From Agromyces sp. Soil535 (GTDB lineage: Bacteria; Actinomycetota; Actinomycetes; Actinomycetales; Microbacteriaceae), in the NCBI RefSeq assembly GCF_001428255.1, contig NZ_LMRW01000007.1, positions 1 through 64,000 of the forward strand: 64,000 nucleotides of DNA, written 5' to 3'. Below the pieces are notes generated by a model. The model was not told the DNA's origin. It made no database searches and saw only the letters and a program-made list of their open reading frames with translations. The position numbers and the translations under genes were made by a program. Of the stretch, positions 17,871-26,311 are shown in pieces; the first letter of the stretch is position 1; every line of letters starts with the position of its first letter.

Positions 17871-19115
17871 GTGACCACGTCTCCGAACAGCGTGATGGGC
17901 GACGCCTTCGCGGGCGTGACGTTCGGCGAGCGCTACCGCCTCGACCGCCTCATCGGCCGGGGCGGCATGGCGAGCGTCTACCGGGGTGTCGACCTCGCCC
18001 TCGGGCGGCCCGTGGCCGTGAAGGTGTTCGCCGAGGCCGCAGAGGGCATCGACGACGCCGAGCGCCGCAAGTCGGAGACGGCGCTGCTCGCGAGCCTCTC
18101 GCACCGCGCGCTCGTGAGGCTCTACGACGCGTCGCGCGACCCGGGGACGGGCCGCGAGTTCCTCGTGATGGAGCTCGTCGACGGTCGCGACCTGCGGGAG
18201 ACACTGCGGCGCCTCGGCCCGCTCACGCCTGCGGATGCCGCAGGCATGGTCGCCGACCTCGGCGAGGCGTTGCACGTCATCCACGCGCGCGGCATCGTGC
18301 ACCGCGATGTGAAGCCCGCGAACGTGCTCCTCGAGTCCGCGCACCTGCCGACCCGAACATGGAACGCGAAGCTCGCCGACTTCGGCATCGCCCGGCTCAT
18401 CGACGACGCCCGCCTCACCCGAACCGGCCTCCTCGTCGGAACGCCGGGATATCTCAGCCCCGAGCAGGTGAGCGGCCGCCCGCCGACGCCCGCTGCCGAC
18501 GTGTACTCCCTCGGGCTCGTGGTGCTCGAGGCGCGCACCGGCGAGACCCCGTTCCCGGGACCCGCCGTCGAGGCAGCCAGCGCCCGGCTCGTGCGAGATC
18601 CCGACATCCCCGAGTCACTCGGCTCCGACTGGGTCGAGCTGTTGCGGGCGATGACGGCCCGGGATCCCGCAGAGCGGCCGTCGGCCCTCGACGTCGCCGT
18701 CGCGGCGACCCGGCTCGACACCACCTCCGCGTCCGAGCGTGTCCTGACGGCGCCGACGGTCGCGTTCGCCGGCGGCCAGGATGACACCGCCTCGATCGCG
18801 CCCCACGACGAGACCGCCGCGACGAGGGTGCTGCCCGCCCCCGACCGCTCGTTCTTCGCGGCACCGGCGAGCGCGACCCCGGCACCCGCCCAGCGCCGAC
18901 ACGACCGCGACCGCCGTGAAGACGAGGAGCGCCGCTGGGTGCGCCCGGTGATCGTGATCGCGCTCCTGCTGGCGATCGCCGCGGTCGTGTTCTTCCTGAT
19001 GCAGTCGGCCCTGTCCGCACCGACGACCACGTCGCCCCTCGAGCCGCTGCCGAGCGTGCCGGGCGAACTCGGCGTGCACCTCGATCAGCTCGACGAGGCG
19101 GTGACCGGCGGATGA
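17871..19115 (+). CDS. Membrane Ser/Thr protein kinase (PknB-like, no PASTA domain)
   Basis: The 414-residue protein has a complete Hanks-type kinase domain in the first 280 residues: glycine loop GRGGMASVYRG, VAIK-type lysine AVKVF, catalytic HRDVKPANVLL, DFGIARL and TPGYLSPEQ. A Thr/Ala/Pro-rich juxtamembrane stretch with basic residues (RRHDRDRREDEERR) leads to one membrane helix (VIVIALLLAIAAVVFFLM) and a tail of only about 35 residues outside, with no PASTA repeats. Sensing must therefore come from elsewhere. The stop overlaps the next ATG by 4 bp, so the lipoprotein that follows is the natural candidate partner. Confidence 0.9.
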   Translation: MTTSPNSVMGDAFAGVTFGERYRLDRLIGRGGMASVYRGVDLALGRPVAVKVFAEAAEGIDDAERRKSETALLASLSHRALVRLYDASRDPGTGREFLVMELVDGRDLRETLRRLGPLTPADAAGMVADLGEALHVIHARGIVHRDVKPANVLLESAHLPTRTWNAKLADFGIARLIDDARLTRTGLLVGTPGYLSPEQVSGRPPTPAADVYSLGLVVLEARTGETPFPGPAVEAASARLVRDPDIPESLGSDWVELLRAMTARDPAERPSALDVAVAATRLDTTSASERVLTAPTVAFAGGQDDTASIAPHDETAATRVLPAPDRSFFAAPASATPAPAQRRHDRDRREDEERRWVRPVIVIALLLAIAAVVFFLMQSALSAPTTTSPLEPLPSVPGELGVHLDQLDEAVTGG

Positions 19116-19543
19116 CGACGACCATGCGTTTCCGACGTCGTGCGGTGCTCCCCGCCGCGGCCATCGCGCTCGCGCTCACCTTCGGTCTCTCGGCGTGCGG
19201 CGCTTCGAGCGAGCAGACCGCGGCGGCGATGCACGGCTCGGTGGTGCAGATCGCGGAACGTGCCGCTGCGGGCGACTACGCCGGCGCGCTCGCCGAGCTG
19301 GCGCTGCTCGACAGGGACGTGACGGCGGCAGCGGAGAACGGCACCATCGATGCCGCCCGGGAGCAGGCGATCCGCGCCGGGATGGAACTGGTGCGGGCCG
19401 ACCTCGAGGCCGCCGACGTCACGCCGACCCCCACGCGGACGCCCACGCCCACGCCGACCGAGGAAGAGGACGACGACGGCCCGGGCAACAGCGACAACAA
19501 GGGCAAGGGCAACAACGACGACAAGGGCAAGGACGACGACTGA
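19112..19543 (+). CDS. Lipoprotein translationally coupled to the Ser/Thr kinase
   Basis: The 143-residue protein has a lipoprotein signal with lipobox LSAC near residue 29. An Ala-rich helical region of about 75 residues follows (SEQTAAAMHGSVVQIAERAAAGDY), then a Thr-Pro linker (TPTPTRTPTPTPTEEE) and a strongly charged tail of Asn, Asp, Gly and Lys (GNSDNKGKGNNDDKGKDDD). The ATG overlaps the kinase stop (ATGA). The mature protein would sit on the outer face of the membrane next to the kinase's short outer tail. A sensor or scaffold role is inference; no known domain is visible. Confidence 0.7.
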   Translation: MTTTMRFRRRAVLPAAAIALALTFGLSACGASSEQTAAAMHGSVVQIAERAAAGDYAGALAELALLDRDVTAAAENGTIDAAREQAIRAGMELVRADLEAADVTPTPTRTPTPTPTEEEDDDGPGNSDNKGKGNNDDKGKDDD

Positions 19544-19576
19544 CGTCGGACGCGGCATCCGTGCAAGGCTCGAGCC

Positions 19577-20395
19577 ATGCCTCATCTCGCGGTGCCCGGT
19601 GCCGAGCTCTCCTACGAAACCGACGGGCCGGTCTCCGCGCCGGCGCTCCTGCTGATCCCTGCCGGCATCGCCACCCTTCGCATGTGGGACGCGCAGATCG
19701 AGGCGCTCGCCGCCGAGCACCTCGTCGCGCGGTACGACCCGCGTGGCTTCGGGGCCACGCGCCATGATGCGTCGGTGCCGTTCTCGAACCACGCAGACGC
19801 CCTCGCCCTGCTCGGCCATCTGGGTGTTGAGCGGGCGACCCTCATCGGCGCGAGTCGAGGCGGCCGGATCGCGCTCGACGTGGCGCTCGACGCACCCGGG
19901 CGCGTCGCGGGCGTCGTCACCGTCGGCGCCGCGCCCAGCGGGTTTCCCGACCTTCCGCCCACCGAGGAGGAGCGTCACCTCGTCGACGAGCTCGACGGAC
20001 TCGATCCCGCCTTCGACGCCCGACGAATCGTGCGGCTCGAGACGACGCTGTGGGCGGCCGGCCCGTTGCGGCTCGAGGACGACCTCGACCCCGATTTCGT
20101 GCGCAGGGCGCACGAGCTGAACGAGCCGAACGTCGCGCACGCGGCCGACGACGGCACGATGCTGCCGCTGGACCCGCCGGCGTTCGGCCGCCTCGGCGAC
20201 ATCCGCTCGCCCGCACTCGTGATGGTGGGCGAGTACGACCTCAGCACGACGCTCGCCCAGTACGAGCACCTGCTCGAAGCGCTGCCCGACGCCACGGGCT
20301 TCACCTTCCGGGATGCGGCGCACCTGCCGAACGTCGAGCGGCCGGCCGAGTTCACGCAGGTGCTGGTCGACTGGCTCGCCGAGCACGGTCTCTGA
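19577..20395 (+). CDS. Alpha/beta hydrolase
   Basis: The 272-residue protein has the alpha/beta hydrolase order: oxyanion region LLLIPAGIATLRMWD, strand-turn YDPRGFGATR, nucleophile elbow GASRGG (Ser), acid on VGEYD and His in FRDAAHLPNVERP. It is a soluble, cytosolic member of the large group that includes 3-oxoadipate enol-lactonase-like and esterase-like enzymes. The nucleophile motif G-A-S-R-G-G departs from the usual GxSxG only in its middle residues. Substrate cannot be inferred. Confidence 0.88.
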   Translation: MPHLAVPGAELSYETDGPVSAPALLLIPAGIATLRMWDAQIEALAAEHLVARYDPRGFGATRHDASVPFSNHADALALLGHLGVERATLIGASRGGRIALDVALDAPGRVAGVVTVGAAPSGFPDLPPTEEERHLVDELDGLDPAFDARRIVRLETTLWAAGPLRLEDDLDPDFVRRAHELNEPNVAHAADDGTMLPLDPPAFGRLGDIRSPALVMVGEYDLSTTLAQYEHLLEALPDATGFTFRDAAHLPNVERPAEFTQVLVDWLAEHGL

Positions 20396-20444
20396 CGTCG
20401 GGGATTCGCGGCGCACGTCCAGCTTGCGGGGCTATGGTCGCGGG

Positions 20445-20594
20445 ATGACCACGGAACTCATGCCGGCGATCGCAGCGGCCGCGTTGGCCGGCCTGGCCCT
20501 GCCGATGCTCGTCGGCGTCGCGCAGCGCCTGCGCCCTCGCGCCGTGCGCGCCCGGATTCAGCCGCGGCCGGTGAACCGCTCCATCGACCGGTAG
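20445..20594 (+). CDS. Possible small membrane protein (49 aa)
   Basis: A short frame begins at ATG 20445 and encodes a hydrophobic segment (LMPAIAAAALAGLALPMLVG) with a basic Arg/Pro-rich tail. It overlaps the 3' end of the minus-strand SDR gene by 37 bp and has only a weak ribosome-binding site. It may be a real small membrane protein or a chance frame. Confidence 0.3.
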   Translation: MTTELMPAIAAAALAGLALPMLVGVAQRLRPRAVRARIQPRPVNRSIDR

Positions 20595-21397
20595 ACGCCC
20601 AAGCCGTCGCCCACGATCCGGTCGAAGACGCGGGTCGGCAGGATGCCGCGCAGCGCCCGCGAGAGCCCGACGCTCCAAGGCAGCTCCACGAGCGGCGCCC
20701 CCGCCAGCATGGCCTTCCAGACCCGGTCGACCACGAACTCCGGCTGCAGGATGGGTGCGAGCGGCATCCCCTTGGCTCCTGCGAACATGCCCGTCGAGAT
20801 GTAGCTCGGCGTGACGGTGGTGACCTTCACGTTGGCGTGATCGGCCTGTTCGAGTTCGAGGCGCAGGGAGTCGCTCCAGCCGATCAGCGCCGCCTTCGAC
20901 GCGGCGTAGACCGCCATCCGCGGGTTGGCGAGCGTGCCGGCGGCCGACGCGATGTTCACGATGCGGGACGGCCGGTAGGCGTTCGCGATCATGCCCGGGA
21001 TGAACTCGCGCGTGATGTACATCGGCGCGAGCGCGTTGACCTGCATGGTCGGGCGGGTGTCCTCGCCGTTGTCGGTCTCCCAGAAGTACCGGTTGCCGCG
21101 CACGATGCCGGCGTTGTTGATGAGCACGTCGGGGTTGCCGACCTCCCTGCGCACGCGCTGGGCGGTCTTCGCGATCGCGCCGAGGTCGGCGACGTCGACC
21201 ACGTACGAACGCACGGCGGTGCGTCCGCGCGACGTCGCGCCGAGCTCGTCCGCGGTGCGGGCGAGCGTGGCCGCATCGCGGTCCCAGAGCGTGACGGATG
21301 CCGCACCCTCGGCGACCGCGCGCTCCGCGTACATGCGGCCCATGCCACTGGCCGCGCCCGTGATGAGCACCTTCGCGTCCTGCACCGTTCTCGTCAT
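20558..21397 (-). CDS. Short-chain dehydrogenase/reductase
   Basis: The 279-residue protein is a classical SDR with nucleotide motif TGAASGMGRMYAE, NNAG, catalytic Ser in IVNIASAAG and YAASK (Tyr and Lys). The acidic residue after the second strand (LWDRDAAT) suggests NAD(H) preference. ATG 21397 (MTRTVQDAKVLITG) is chosen; an in-frame ATG 18 bp upstream is possible. The C-terminal 60 residues, including AGAPLVELPWSVGLSRALRGILPTRVFD, resemble SDRs that act on lipids or steroids. Substrate unknown. Confidence 0.88.
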   Translation of the reverse strand: MTRTVQDAKVLITGAASGMGRMYAERAVAEGAASVTLWDRDAATLARTADELGATSRGRTAVRSYVVDVADLGAIAKTAQRVRREVGNPDVLINNAGIVRGNRYFWETDNGEDTRPTMQVNALAPMYITREFIPGMIANAYRPSRIVNIASAAGTLANPRMAVYAASKAALIGWSDSLRLELEQADHANVKVTTVTPSYISTGMFAGAKGMPLAPILQPEFVVDRVWKAMLAGAPLVELPWSVGLSRALRGILPTRVFDRIVGDGLGVYRSMERFTGRG

Positions 21398-21445
21398 CGC
21401 TCCATCTTCGCGCACGCCGGCGGGCCGGCCGCGCGGGCGTGGTCG

Positions 21446-21814
21446 TCAGGTGTCGGATGCCGCGGTGCGGCGCCGCACGATCTCGGCCGAGAGGCGCGTG
21501 ATGAGGTCATAGGGGACGGGCTTGGAATACGGGAAGTTCAGGGAGTCCTTCTCCACCCGGAACGGCGCCACCTCGGCCTCGAGCGGCCCGTCGAACGTCG
21601 GCACGGGGTAGAGGCCCACGTGGTGCTTCCACCCGGCGAAGTGGATCGCATAGCGGCCGCCGAGCATGACCGCGGCGATCCCGTAGCGCACCTTCTCGTC
21701 GGCGTCGGGGACGCCGGCGTGGATCGCAGCGCGGACGCGCTCGAGCACGTCGCGGACCTCTGGTGGGAACGACGCGACGTACTCGTCGACGGATTGAGGG
21801 GCACTGGCGGCCAT
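21446..21814 (-). CDS. DUF1801 (YdhG/iron-chaperone-like) protein
   Basis: The 122-residue protein matches the DUF1801 pattern: SVDEYVASFPPEVRDVLERVRAAIHA at the N-terminus, EKVRYGIAAVMLGGRYAIHFAGWKHHVGLYP in the middle and the DSLNFPYSKPVPYDLI end. The fold is related to frataxin-like and YdhG proteins; the biochemical role is not established. It is cytosolic. It is transcribed away from the GNAT gene, with a 16-bp inverted repeat in the shared promoter region. Confidence 0.85.
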   Translation of the reverse strand: MAASAPQSVDEYVASFPPEVRDVLERVRAAIHAGVPDADEKVRYGIAAVMLGGRYAIHFAGWKHHVGLYPVPTFDGPLEAEVAPFRVEKDSLNFPYSKPVPYDLITRLSAEIVRRRTAASDT

Positions 21815-21832
21815 ACAGGCAGCCTACAACAC

Positions 21833-21848
21833 TGAACCATTTAGTTCA
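21833..21848. promoter_or_regulatory. Inverted repeat between divergent DUF1801 and GNAT genes
   Basis: TGAAC and GTTCA form a perfect inverted repeat with a 6-nt A+T-rich spacer (CATTTA). It is 18 bp before the DUF1801 start and 34 bp before the GNAT start. In a G+C-rich region this stands out and is well placed for a repressor shared by both genes. No regulator gene is adjacent. Confidence 0.5.
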
Positions 21849-21882
21849 ATGATGCATCGGAGCTTCGTGCCACGATGGGCGG

Positions 21883-22350
21883 ATGGCGACGCCCGACATC
21901 CGACTCGTACCGAAATCCGACGATGAGACCGCCCGCTGGCTGCCGACGGCCATGGCGGCCTACGAGCAGGCCAGACTGAAGGCCGGTGACGACCCCGAGC
22001 AGGCGGCCGCGGCTCGGCGGGGCTCGGAGGAGCAGTTCTTCCCCGACGGCCGGCTCGTCGACGGACACTTCCTCTTCACGGTCGTCGCCGACGGCGAGGA
22101 GGCCGGATGGCTCTGGATCGGCCCGATGCAGGACGCGTCGAACTGGTACGTGTGGGACGTCGCGGTGCACGAGGCGTTCCGCGGCCGGGGACTCGGACGG
22201 GCGACGATGCGGCTCGCCGAGGACTTCGCGCGCTCCCAGGGCGCCACGTCGATGCGCCTCAACGTGTTCGCGTACAACGACCCCGCGGTCCGCCTCTACG
22301 AGAGCCTCGGCTACGCCACCGCGTCGATGCACATGCACAAGGTGCTCTGA
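21883..22350 (+). CDS. GNAT-family N-acetyltransferase
   Basis: The 155-residue protein has the GNAT acetyl-CoA site: VWDVAVHEAFRGRGLGRATMRLAEDFAR, with the R/QxxGxG/A pyrophosphate loop as RGRGLG. A late motif MRLNVFAYNDPAVRLYESLGYA is typical of ribosomal-protein or small-amine acetyltransferases. The substrate side (residues 20-70) is acidic and not diagnostic. It is cytosolic, and the start fits the GATGGGCGG leader. Confidence 0.9.
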   Translation: MATPDIRLVPKSDDETARWLPTAMAAYEQARLKAGDDPEQAAAARRGSEEQFFPDGRLVDGHFLFTVVADGEEAGWLWIGPMQDASNWYVWDVAVHEAFRGRGLGRATMRLAEDFARSQGATSMRLNVFAYNDPAVRLYESLGYATASMHMHKVL

Positions 22351-22367
22351 GCGGCCCGCACTCGCGC

Positions 22368-24011
22368 TCACTCCGCCAGGCGCACCACCTCGATCCGGTC
22401 CCCGGGACCCGCGAGCACGAGCACGCGCTTGGCGGTCACGCCCTCGAGCGCGCCGGCGAGCGCCGCGGCATCCGGACCCGCACCGACCTCATCCCCCGAC
22501 CGTTGCCAGACGCTGACCGGCGCGCCGGTGGCCTTCCCGATCGCCTGTTCGAAGGCCGCGGGGTCGCCTGCAGTCACGAGGATGACACGGCCGATGCGTC
22601 GGGCGGGCGCCAGGCCCTCGGTGACGATCACCGAGCGGTCGTGGCGCCAGACGGCGAAGTGGTACCCGAACACGAGTCCCGTGGCGACGAGGAGGCCGAG
22701 CGGCGCACGCACGCGGTCGATCAGGCTCGCGGTCGTCGTGGGATCGAGTCCGAACTCGAACAACCGGTACCCGACCACGAGCAGGGCGATGAGCGCCACG
22801 ATGGCGCTGGCTCCGAACACGGCGACGAGGTACACCCGCCGCCCGGTGTAGGCGATCTCCGTCGACTCGACCTGCCGGGTGGGTTTCCAACTGAGCCACC
22901 AGGCGGGTCCGCCGACGACCAGCGCGCTGATACCGCCGAGGAGGAGCGCGCGGTCGTCGGATGCCGCAAGCGGGCCGACCAGCGTCGCGAGCGTCGCGTT
23001 CAGGATGACGCCGACTCCTGATGCGGCCGCGACCAGGCCGATCCCCGACATGACCAGCGCGCTCGCGCGGCGCGTGCCGTCGGACCGCTCGGCCGCGATG
23101 CGGCGATGGTAGTGCCACACGAGCGCGCCGATGGATGCCGCCGCGAGCGCCGTACCCAGCGGACGGAGGATCTCGCCGGCAGGCTCGCCGGGGTCGAATG
23201 CCAGCCGCAGCAGTGCGTAGAGCGCGGTGCCGAGCCCGCCGAGCATCAGGATGCCCGACCCCATCACCCCCACGACGATGAGCGCCACGGGCGCGAGGCC
23301 GGTGTCCAGTCGCCTCGTGCCATCACGGAACCAGTGCCACCACCAGATCACCCCGCCGCCGACGGCCCAGATGAGCGCTTCGAGCGGGACGTACCACCAC
23401 GGGCTTCCGGACAGCGCCCGTTCGGAGGTTCCACGGATCGCCATGTCGAGCAGGGAGCCGAGTGCATTCACGGCACCACCGACGCCGATGATGAGGCCGA
23501 AGACGGAGCCGGCCACGGCGGGCACGGTACCGAGCCTTCCCGGGCGCTTCAGCGGATGCCGCCACATCCAGCGATGCCACACCCAGACGGCCGCCCAGAC
23601 CACCCCGACGGAGCACTCACCGGGCAGCCACTGCCCGCTCACGAGCGAAGCCGCCGTACCCAGCAGCGCCGTCGCCGACACGATGAGGGACACCGTGTAC
23701 ATGACCGCCAGGTACAGCCCCCATGCCAGCGACGACCGCTCCGACTCATCCGCGAGGCGGCGCCACACGACCCACCACAGCACCGCGGCGAGCGGCCCGC
23801 CGATGAGGGCGAACGCGAGCGAGAGCGCCAGGCCGGCGGTGTCGTCGACGACGAGCCTCGTGCCGACGTCGAGCAGTCGCTCGAGGAGGCCGGCCAGGCC
23901 GATGGCGGTGATCGAGACCAGCACGAAGAGCAGCGTGTACACGATGAGACGCCGGACGGTGCGCTGCGCCCCGCCGGCGGCCGGGACGGCGGGGATCTCC
24001 GAGGCGCTCAT
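22368..24011 (-). CDS. Large polytopic membrane protein (DUF5671-like)
   Basis: The 547-residue protein has 12 or more hydrophobic segments grouped in similar units. Each begins with a basic/Tyr loop and a helix such as RRLIVYTLLFVLVSITAIGL, RRVYLVAVFGASAIVALIAL or RRASALVMSGIGLVAAASG. This repeated pattern is what I recall for DUF5671 proteins. The last 90 residues are soluble (IGRVILVTAGDPAAFEQAIGKATGAPVSVWQR) and resemble a small nucleotide- or ligand-binding fold. The ATG overlaps the stop of the gene upstream by 1 bp (TGATG), so the pair is co-translated. Function unknown. Confidence 0.65.
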   Translation of the reverse strand: MSASEIPAVPAAGGAQRTVRRLIVYTLLFVLVSITAIGLAGLLERLLDVGTRLVVDDTAGLALSLAFALIGGPLAAVLWWVVWRRLADESERSSLAWGLYLAVMYTVSLIVSATALLGTAASLVSGQWLPGECSVGVVWAAVWVWHRWMWRHPLKRPGRLGTVPAVAGSVFGLIIGVGGAVNALGSLLDMAIRGTSERALSGSPWWYVPLEALIWAVGGGVIWWWHWFRDGTRRLDTGLAPVALIVVGVMGSGILMLGGLGTALYALLRLAFDPGEPAGEILRPLGTALAAASIGALVWHYHRRIAAERSDGTRRASALVMSGIGLVAAASGVGVILNATLATLVGPLAASDDRALLLGGISALVVGGPAWWLSWKPTRQVESTEIAYTGRRVYLVAVFGASAIVALIALLVVGYRLFEFGLDPTTTASLIDRVRAPLGLLVATGLVFGYHFAVWRHDRSVIVTEGLAPARRIGRVILVTAGDPAAFEQAIGKATGAPVSVWQRSGDEVGAGPDAAALAGALEGVTAKRVLVLAGPGDRIEVVRLAE

Positions 24012-24472
24012 CACTGCACCATCTCCGGGGTGCAGACCGCGAGCTGCCACGGGGTCGACTCGATCAGCCAGCCGCCGTCGGCCCTGACGAGGTCGAAGTC
24101 GCCCTCCTCTTCGTAGTCCGACGATCCGAGCAGCCCTCCCTCGTACGTGACGGTGATGAGCACCCTCACGTCGGCCGAGTCGTCGCGTTCCGTGGTGGAG
24201 ACGAGGGTGACCCGCATGCCGTCCTGTGGGCCGGTCCCGATGCGTACGCAGGGGTCGCCGAGCTCGGGCACGAGGTACTCGATCGCCGCGGCCTCGTCGC
24301 CCTCGATCACCGCGGCCGAGTATCGCTGCACGACACCCTCGGGGGTTGACTCGTCGAGCACTTCCGGCTCACCGCGGGTGAACACGACGATCAGCGCCAC
24401 GATCGCCAGCGCGGCGATCACGGCGAGGATCACGATGAGGGTGCGATCGGGCCTCGGCCTCGCTGGTTCCAT
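24011..24472 (-). CDS. Single-pass membrane protein with outer NTF2-like domain
   Basis: The 153-residue protein has a basic cytosolic start (MEPARPRPDR), one helix (LIVILAVIAALAIVALIVVF) and an outer domain of about 120 residues. The outer part (TPEGVVQRYSAAVIEGDEAAAIEYLVPEL, then alternating strands ending in WLIESTPWQL) looks like an NTF2/DUF4878 fold, with two Cys that could bridge. It is co-translated with the polytopic gene downstream, which suggests a complex of the two. ATG 24472 is chosen because the longer frame is Arg-rich and overlaps the sigma factor gene. Confidence 0.6.
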   Translation of the reverse strand: MEPARPRPDRTLIVILAVIAALAIVALIVVFTRGEPEVLDESTPEGVVQRYSAAVIEGDEAAAIEYLVPELGDPCVRIGTGPQDGMRVTLVSTTERDDSADVRVLITVTYEGGLLGSSDYEEEGDFDLVRADGGWLIESTPWQLAVCTPEMVQ

Positions 24473-24515
24473 GTGCACATCATGGCGTAGTCCGCGCCTG
24501 CGATCCCGACCAAGT

Positions 24516-25808
24516 TCACGGCACGCGGCCGCCGTCGCCGCGCGCGGCGTGGGCACGACGCATGAGCAGTGCGCGCTCGCGCTCGTTCGAGGTCATCGCG
24601 GCGGCGCGCTCGAACTGCTCGGCGGCCTCGTCGCCTCGGCCGAGGCGCTCGTAGAGATCGCCGCGCACGCTGGGCACGAGGTGGTAGCCGCGCAGCGCCG
24701 GCACGTCCTCGAGCTGCTCGAGGAGCACGAGGCCGGCTTCTGGCCCCCGCGAGCGGCCGAGGGCGACCGCGCGATTGAGCTCGGCCACGGGCGAGCCCGT
24801 GCGGCGACCGAGCTGCTCGTAGAGGTCGGCGATGCGGTTCCAGTCCGTGTCGTCGACGGATGCCGCGCGCGCATGCTCAGCCGCGATCGCCGCCTGCAGC
24901 GCGTACGGTCCGGCGCCAGCTCCGGCCGCGGCCGCACCCTCGTCGGCGCGCGCGAGGGCGTCGAGGCCGCGGCGGATGCGCGAGGCATCCCAGCGCCGTC
25001 GGTCCTGCGCGTCGAGCAGGATCGGCTCGCCGTCGGGGCCGGCACGCGCCGCGAGTCGAGAGGACTGCAGTTCCATGAGCGCCGACAGGCCGTGCACCTC
25101 GGGGTCGTCGGGCACGAGCACGGTGAGGATGCGGCCGAGGCGCACTGCCTCGTCGCAGAGGGTCGGGCGCATCCAGTCGTCGCCCTCGGTCGCGGAGTAG
25201 CCCTCGTTGAACAGCAGGTACACGACACCGAGCACCGTCGAGAGGCGCTCCGCCCGCTCGGGGCCGCTCGGCTCCTCGATCGCGGCGCCCGCCTCGGCGA
25301 GCGTGCGCTTGGCCCGGGAGACGCGCTGCGCGACCGTGGCCTCGGGCGCCAGGTGGGCGCGCGCGATCTCGCGCGTCGAGAGGCCGGCGACGAGCTTCAG
25401 CGTGAGCGTGGTCTGCGCCTCGGGCGTGAGCGCCGGATGGCAGCAGATGAACATGAGGCGCAGCACGTCGTCCTCGACGTGGTCGATCCCGGCGCCGGGA
25501 TCCTCCTCGACCGCCTCGGAGAGCTCGTGGGCGAGCGCCGCGAACGCTGCGTCGTACCGCGCGCGCCGCCGGAAGGCGTCCACGGCCCGGCGCTTCGCCG
25601 TGGTCATCAGCCACGCGCCCGGATTGTCGGGGATGCCCGTCTTCGGCCATTGCGCGAGCGCGGCGACGATCGCGTCCTGCGCGACGTCCTCGGCGAGCCC
25701 GACGTCGCGCACGATGCGCACGAGCGCGGCGATCAGCCGCGTCGACTCCAGCCGCCAGACGGCCTCGATCGCGGCGCGCGTCGTCTCCTCGCCCGTCTCG
25801 TCGCCCAC
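24516..25808 (-). CDS. ECF42-type RNA polymerase sigma factor with C-terminal TPR-like extension
   Basis: The 430-residue protein joins an ECF sigma core (region 2: IVRDVGLAEDVAQDAIVAALAQWP, PGAWLMTTAKRRAVDAFRR; region 4: LTLKLVAGLSTREIARAHLAPEATVAQRVSRAKR) to a long C-terminal extension of helical repeats (LLFNEGYSATEG, ...LYEQLGRRTGSPVAELNRAVALG...). The extension and the linked DGPF gene are hallmarks of the ECF42 group. It is encoded 46 bp after the DGPF gene and probably shares its promoter. There is no anti-sigma gene; the extension is thought to control activity. A second module of the same type lies at 41-43 kb. Confidence 0.92.
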   Translation of the reverse strand: MGDETGEETTRAAIEAVWRLESTRLIAALVRIVRDVGLAEDVAQDAIVAALAQWPKTGIPDNPGAWLMTTAKRRAVDAFRRRARYDAAFAALAHELSEAVEEDPGAGIDHVEDDVLRLMFICCHPALTPEAQTTLTLKLVAGLSTREIARAHLAPEATVAQRVSRAKRTLAEAGAAIEEPSGPERAERLSTVLGVVYLLFNEGYSATEGDDWMRPTLCDEAVRLGRILTVLVPDDPEVHGLSALMELQSSRLAARAGPDGEPILLDAQDRRRWDASRIRRGLDALARADEGAAAAGAGAGPYALQAAIAAEHARAASVDDTDWNRIADLYEQLGRRTGSPVAELNRAVALGRSRGPEAGLVLLEQLEDVPALRGYHLVPSVRGDLYERLGRGDEAAEQFERAAAMTSNERERALLMRRAHAARGDGGRVP

Positions 25809-25854
25809 GCGAGCATGAGACCACGCGCGCAGCCGGCACGCAAGGCGGCCGGGG

Positions 25855-26208
25855 TCAGAACTCGGCGATCTGGCGGATCTCGACGCTGCCCTCGAATCCC
25901 GGCCAGTGGTCCTTGTGCAGCTGCATCAGCCGCCGCCCCAGTTCGAGCGCCTCCTCGCGAGAGTGGACCTCGATGACCGCGTAGCCGCCGACGAGCTCCT
26001 TCGCCTCGGTGAACGGCCCATCGACCGCCTTGATGCTGCCGTCGACGAGCGAGACGATGGCGCCGGCCGCGCTCGGCAGCAGTCCCTGGCTGTCGACCAG
26101 GATGCCGGTGGCCCGCCCCCAGCGGTCGTACTCCGCCATCGCCTCGAACAGCTCGGCCGGCGGCTCGCCATTGGCCTCGCTGGACTTGATCAGGCACATG
26201 TATCGCAT
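25855..26208 (-). CDS. DGPF/YCII-domain protein of ECF42 module 1
   Basis: The 117-residue protein has the YCII-related fold and carries the name-giving motif AVDGPFTEAKELVGGY. It opens with MRYMCLIKSSE and ends in the EIRQIAEF strand. DGPF proteins are the standard partners of ECF42 sigma factors; their enzymatic or signalling role is unknown. The ATG is preceded by AGGAGG (26215-26220). A TGTCGA-N17-CGAC promoter lies about 50 bp upstream, so the gene is likely under ECF42 control. Confidence 0.9.
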   Translation of the reverse strand: MRYMCLIKSSEANGEPPAELFEAMAEYDRWGRATGILVDSQGLLPSAAGAIVSLVDGSIKAVDGPFTEAKELVGGYAVIEVHSREEALELGRRLMQLHKDHWPGFEGSVEIRQIAEF

Positions 26209-26258
26209 GGGATCCCTCCTGGCTGAGGCGCGCCCCTTCGGCGTGCCCTCACGATAGC

Positions 26259-26285
26259 GTCGGCGGCCCGGTCCCGTTCTCGACA
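26259..26285 (-). promoter_or_regulatory. Candidate ECF42 promoter for DGPF-sigma module 1
   Basis: On the minus strand TGTCGA (26285-26280) is followed by 17 nt and CGAC (26262-26259). This fits the ECF42 promoter motif I recall from the literature (TGTCGA at -35, CG(A/T)C at -10). It is about 50 bp upstream of the DGPF start. The -35 region overlaps the left arm of a 12-bp inverted repeat (26275-26286 with 26311-26322). Confidence 0.72.
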
Positions 26286-26311
26286 TGACCTCGGAGATTC
26301 CTCGAACTCGA

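Noticed and set aside
17871..19115. PASTA-type sensor on the Ser/Thr kinase
   Set aside because: The outer tail is only about 35 residues, too short for even one PASTA repeat.
22107..24116. Long plus-strand frames opposite the polytopic membrane protein
   Set aside because: Charged, low-complexity translations without domains; the minus strand gives regular membrane helices.
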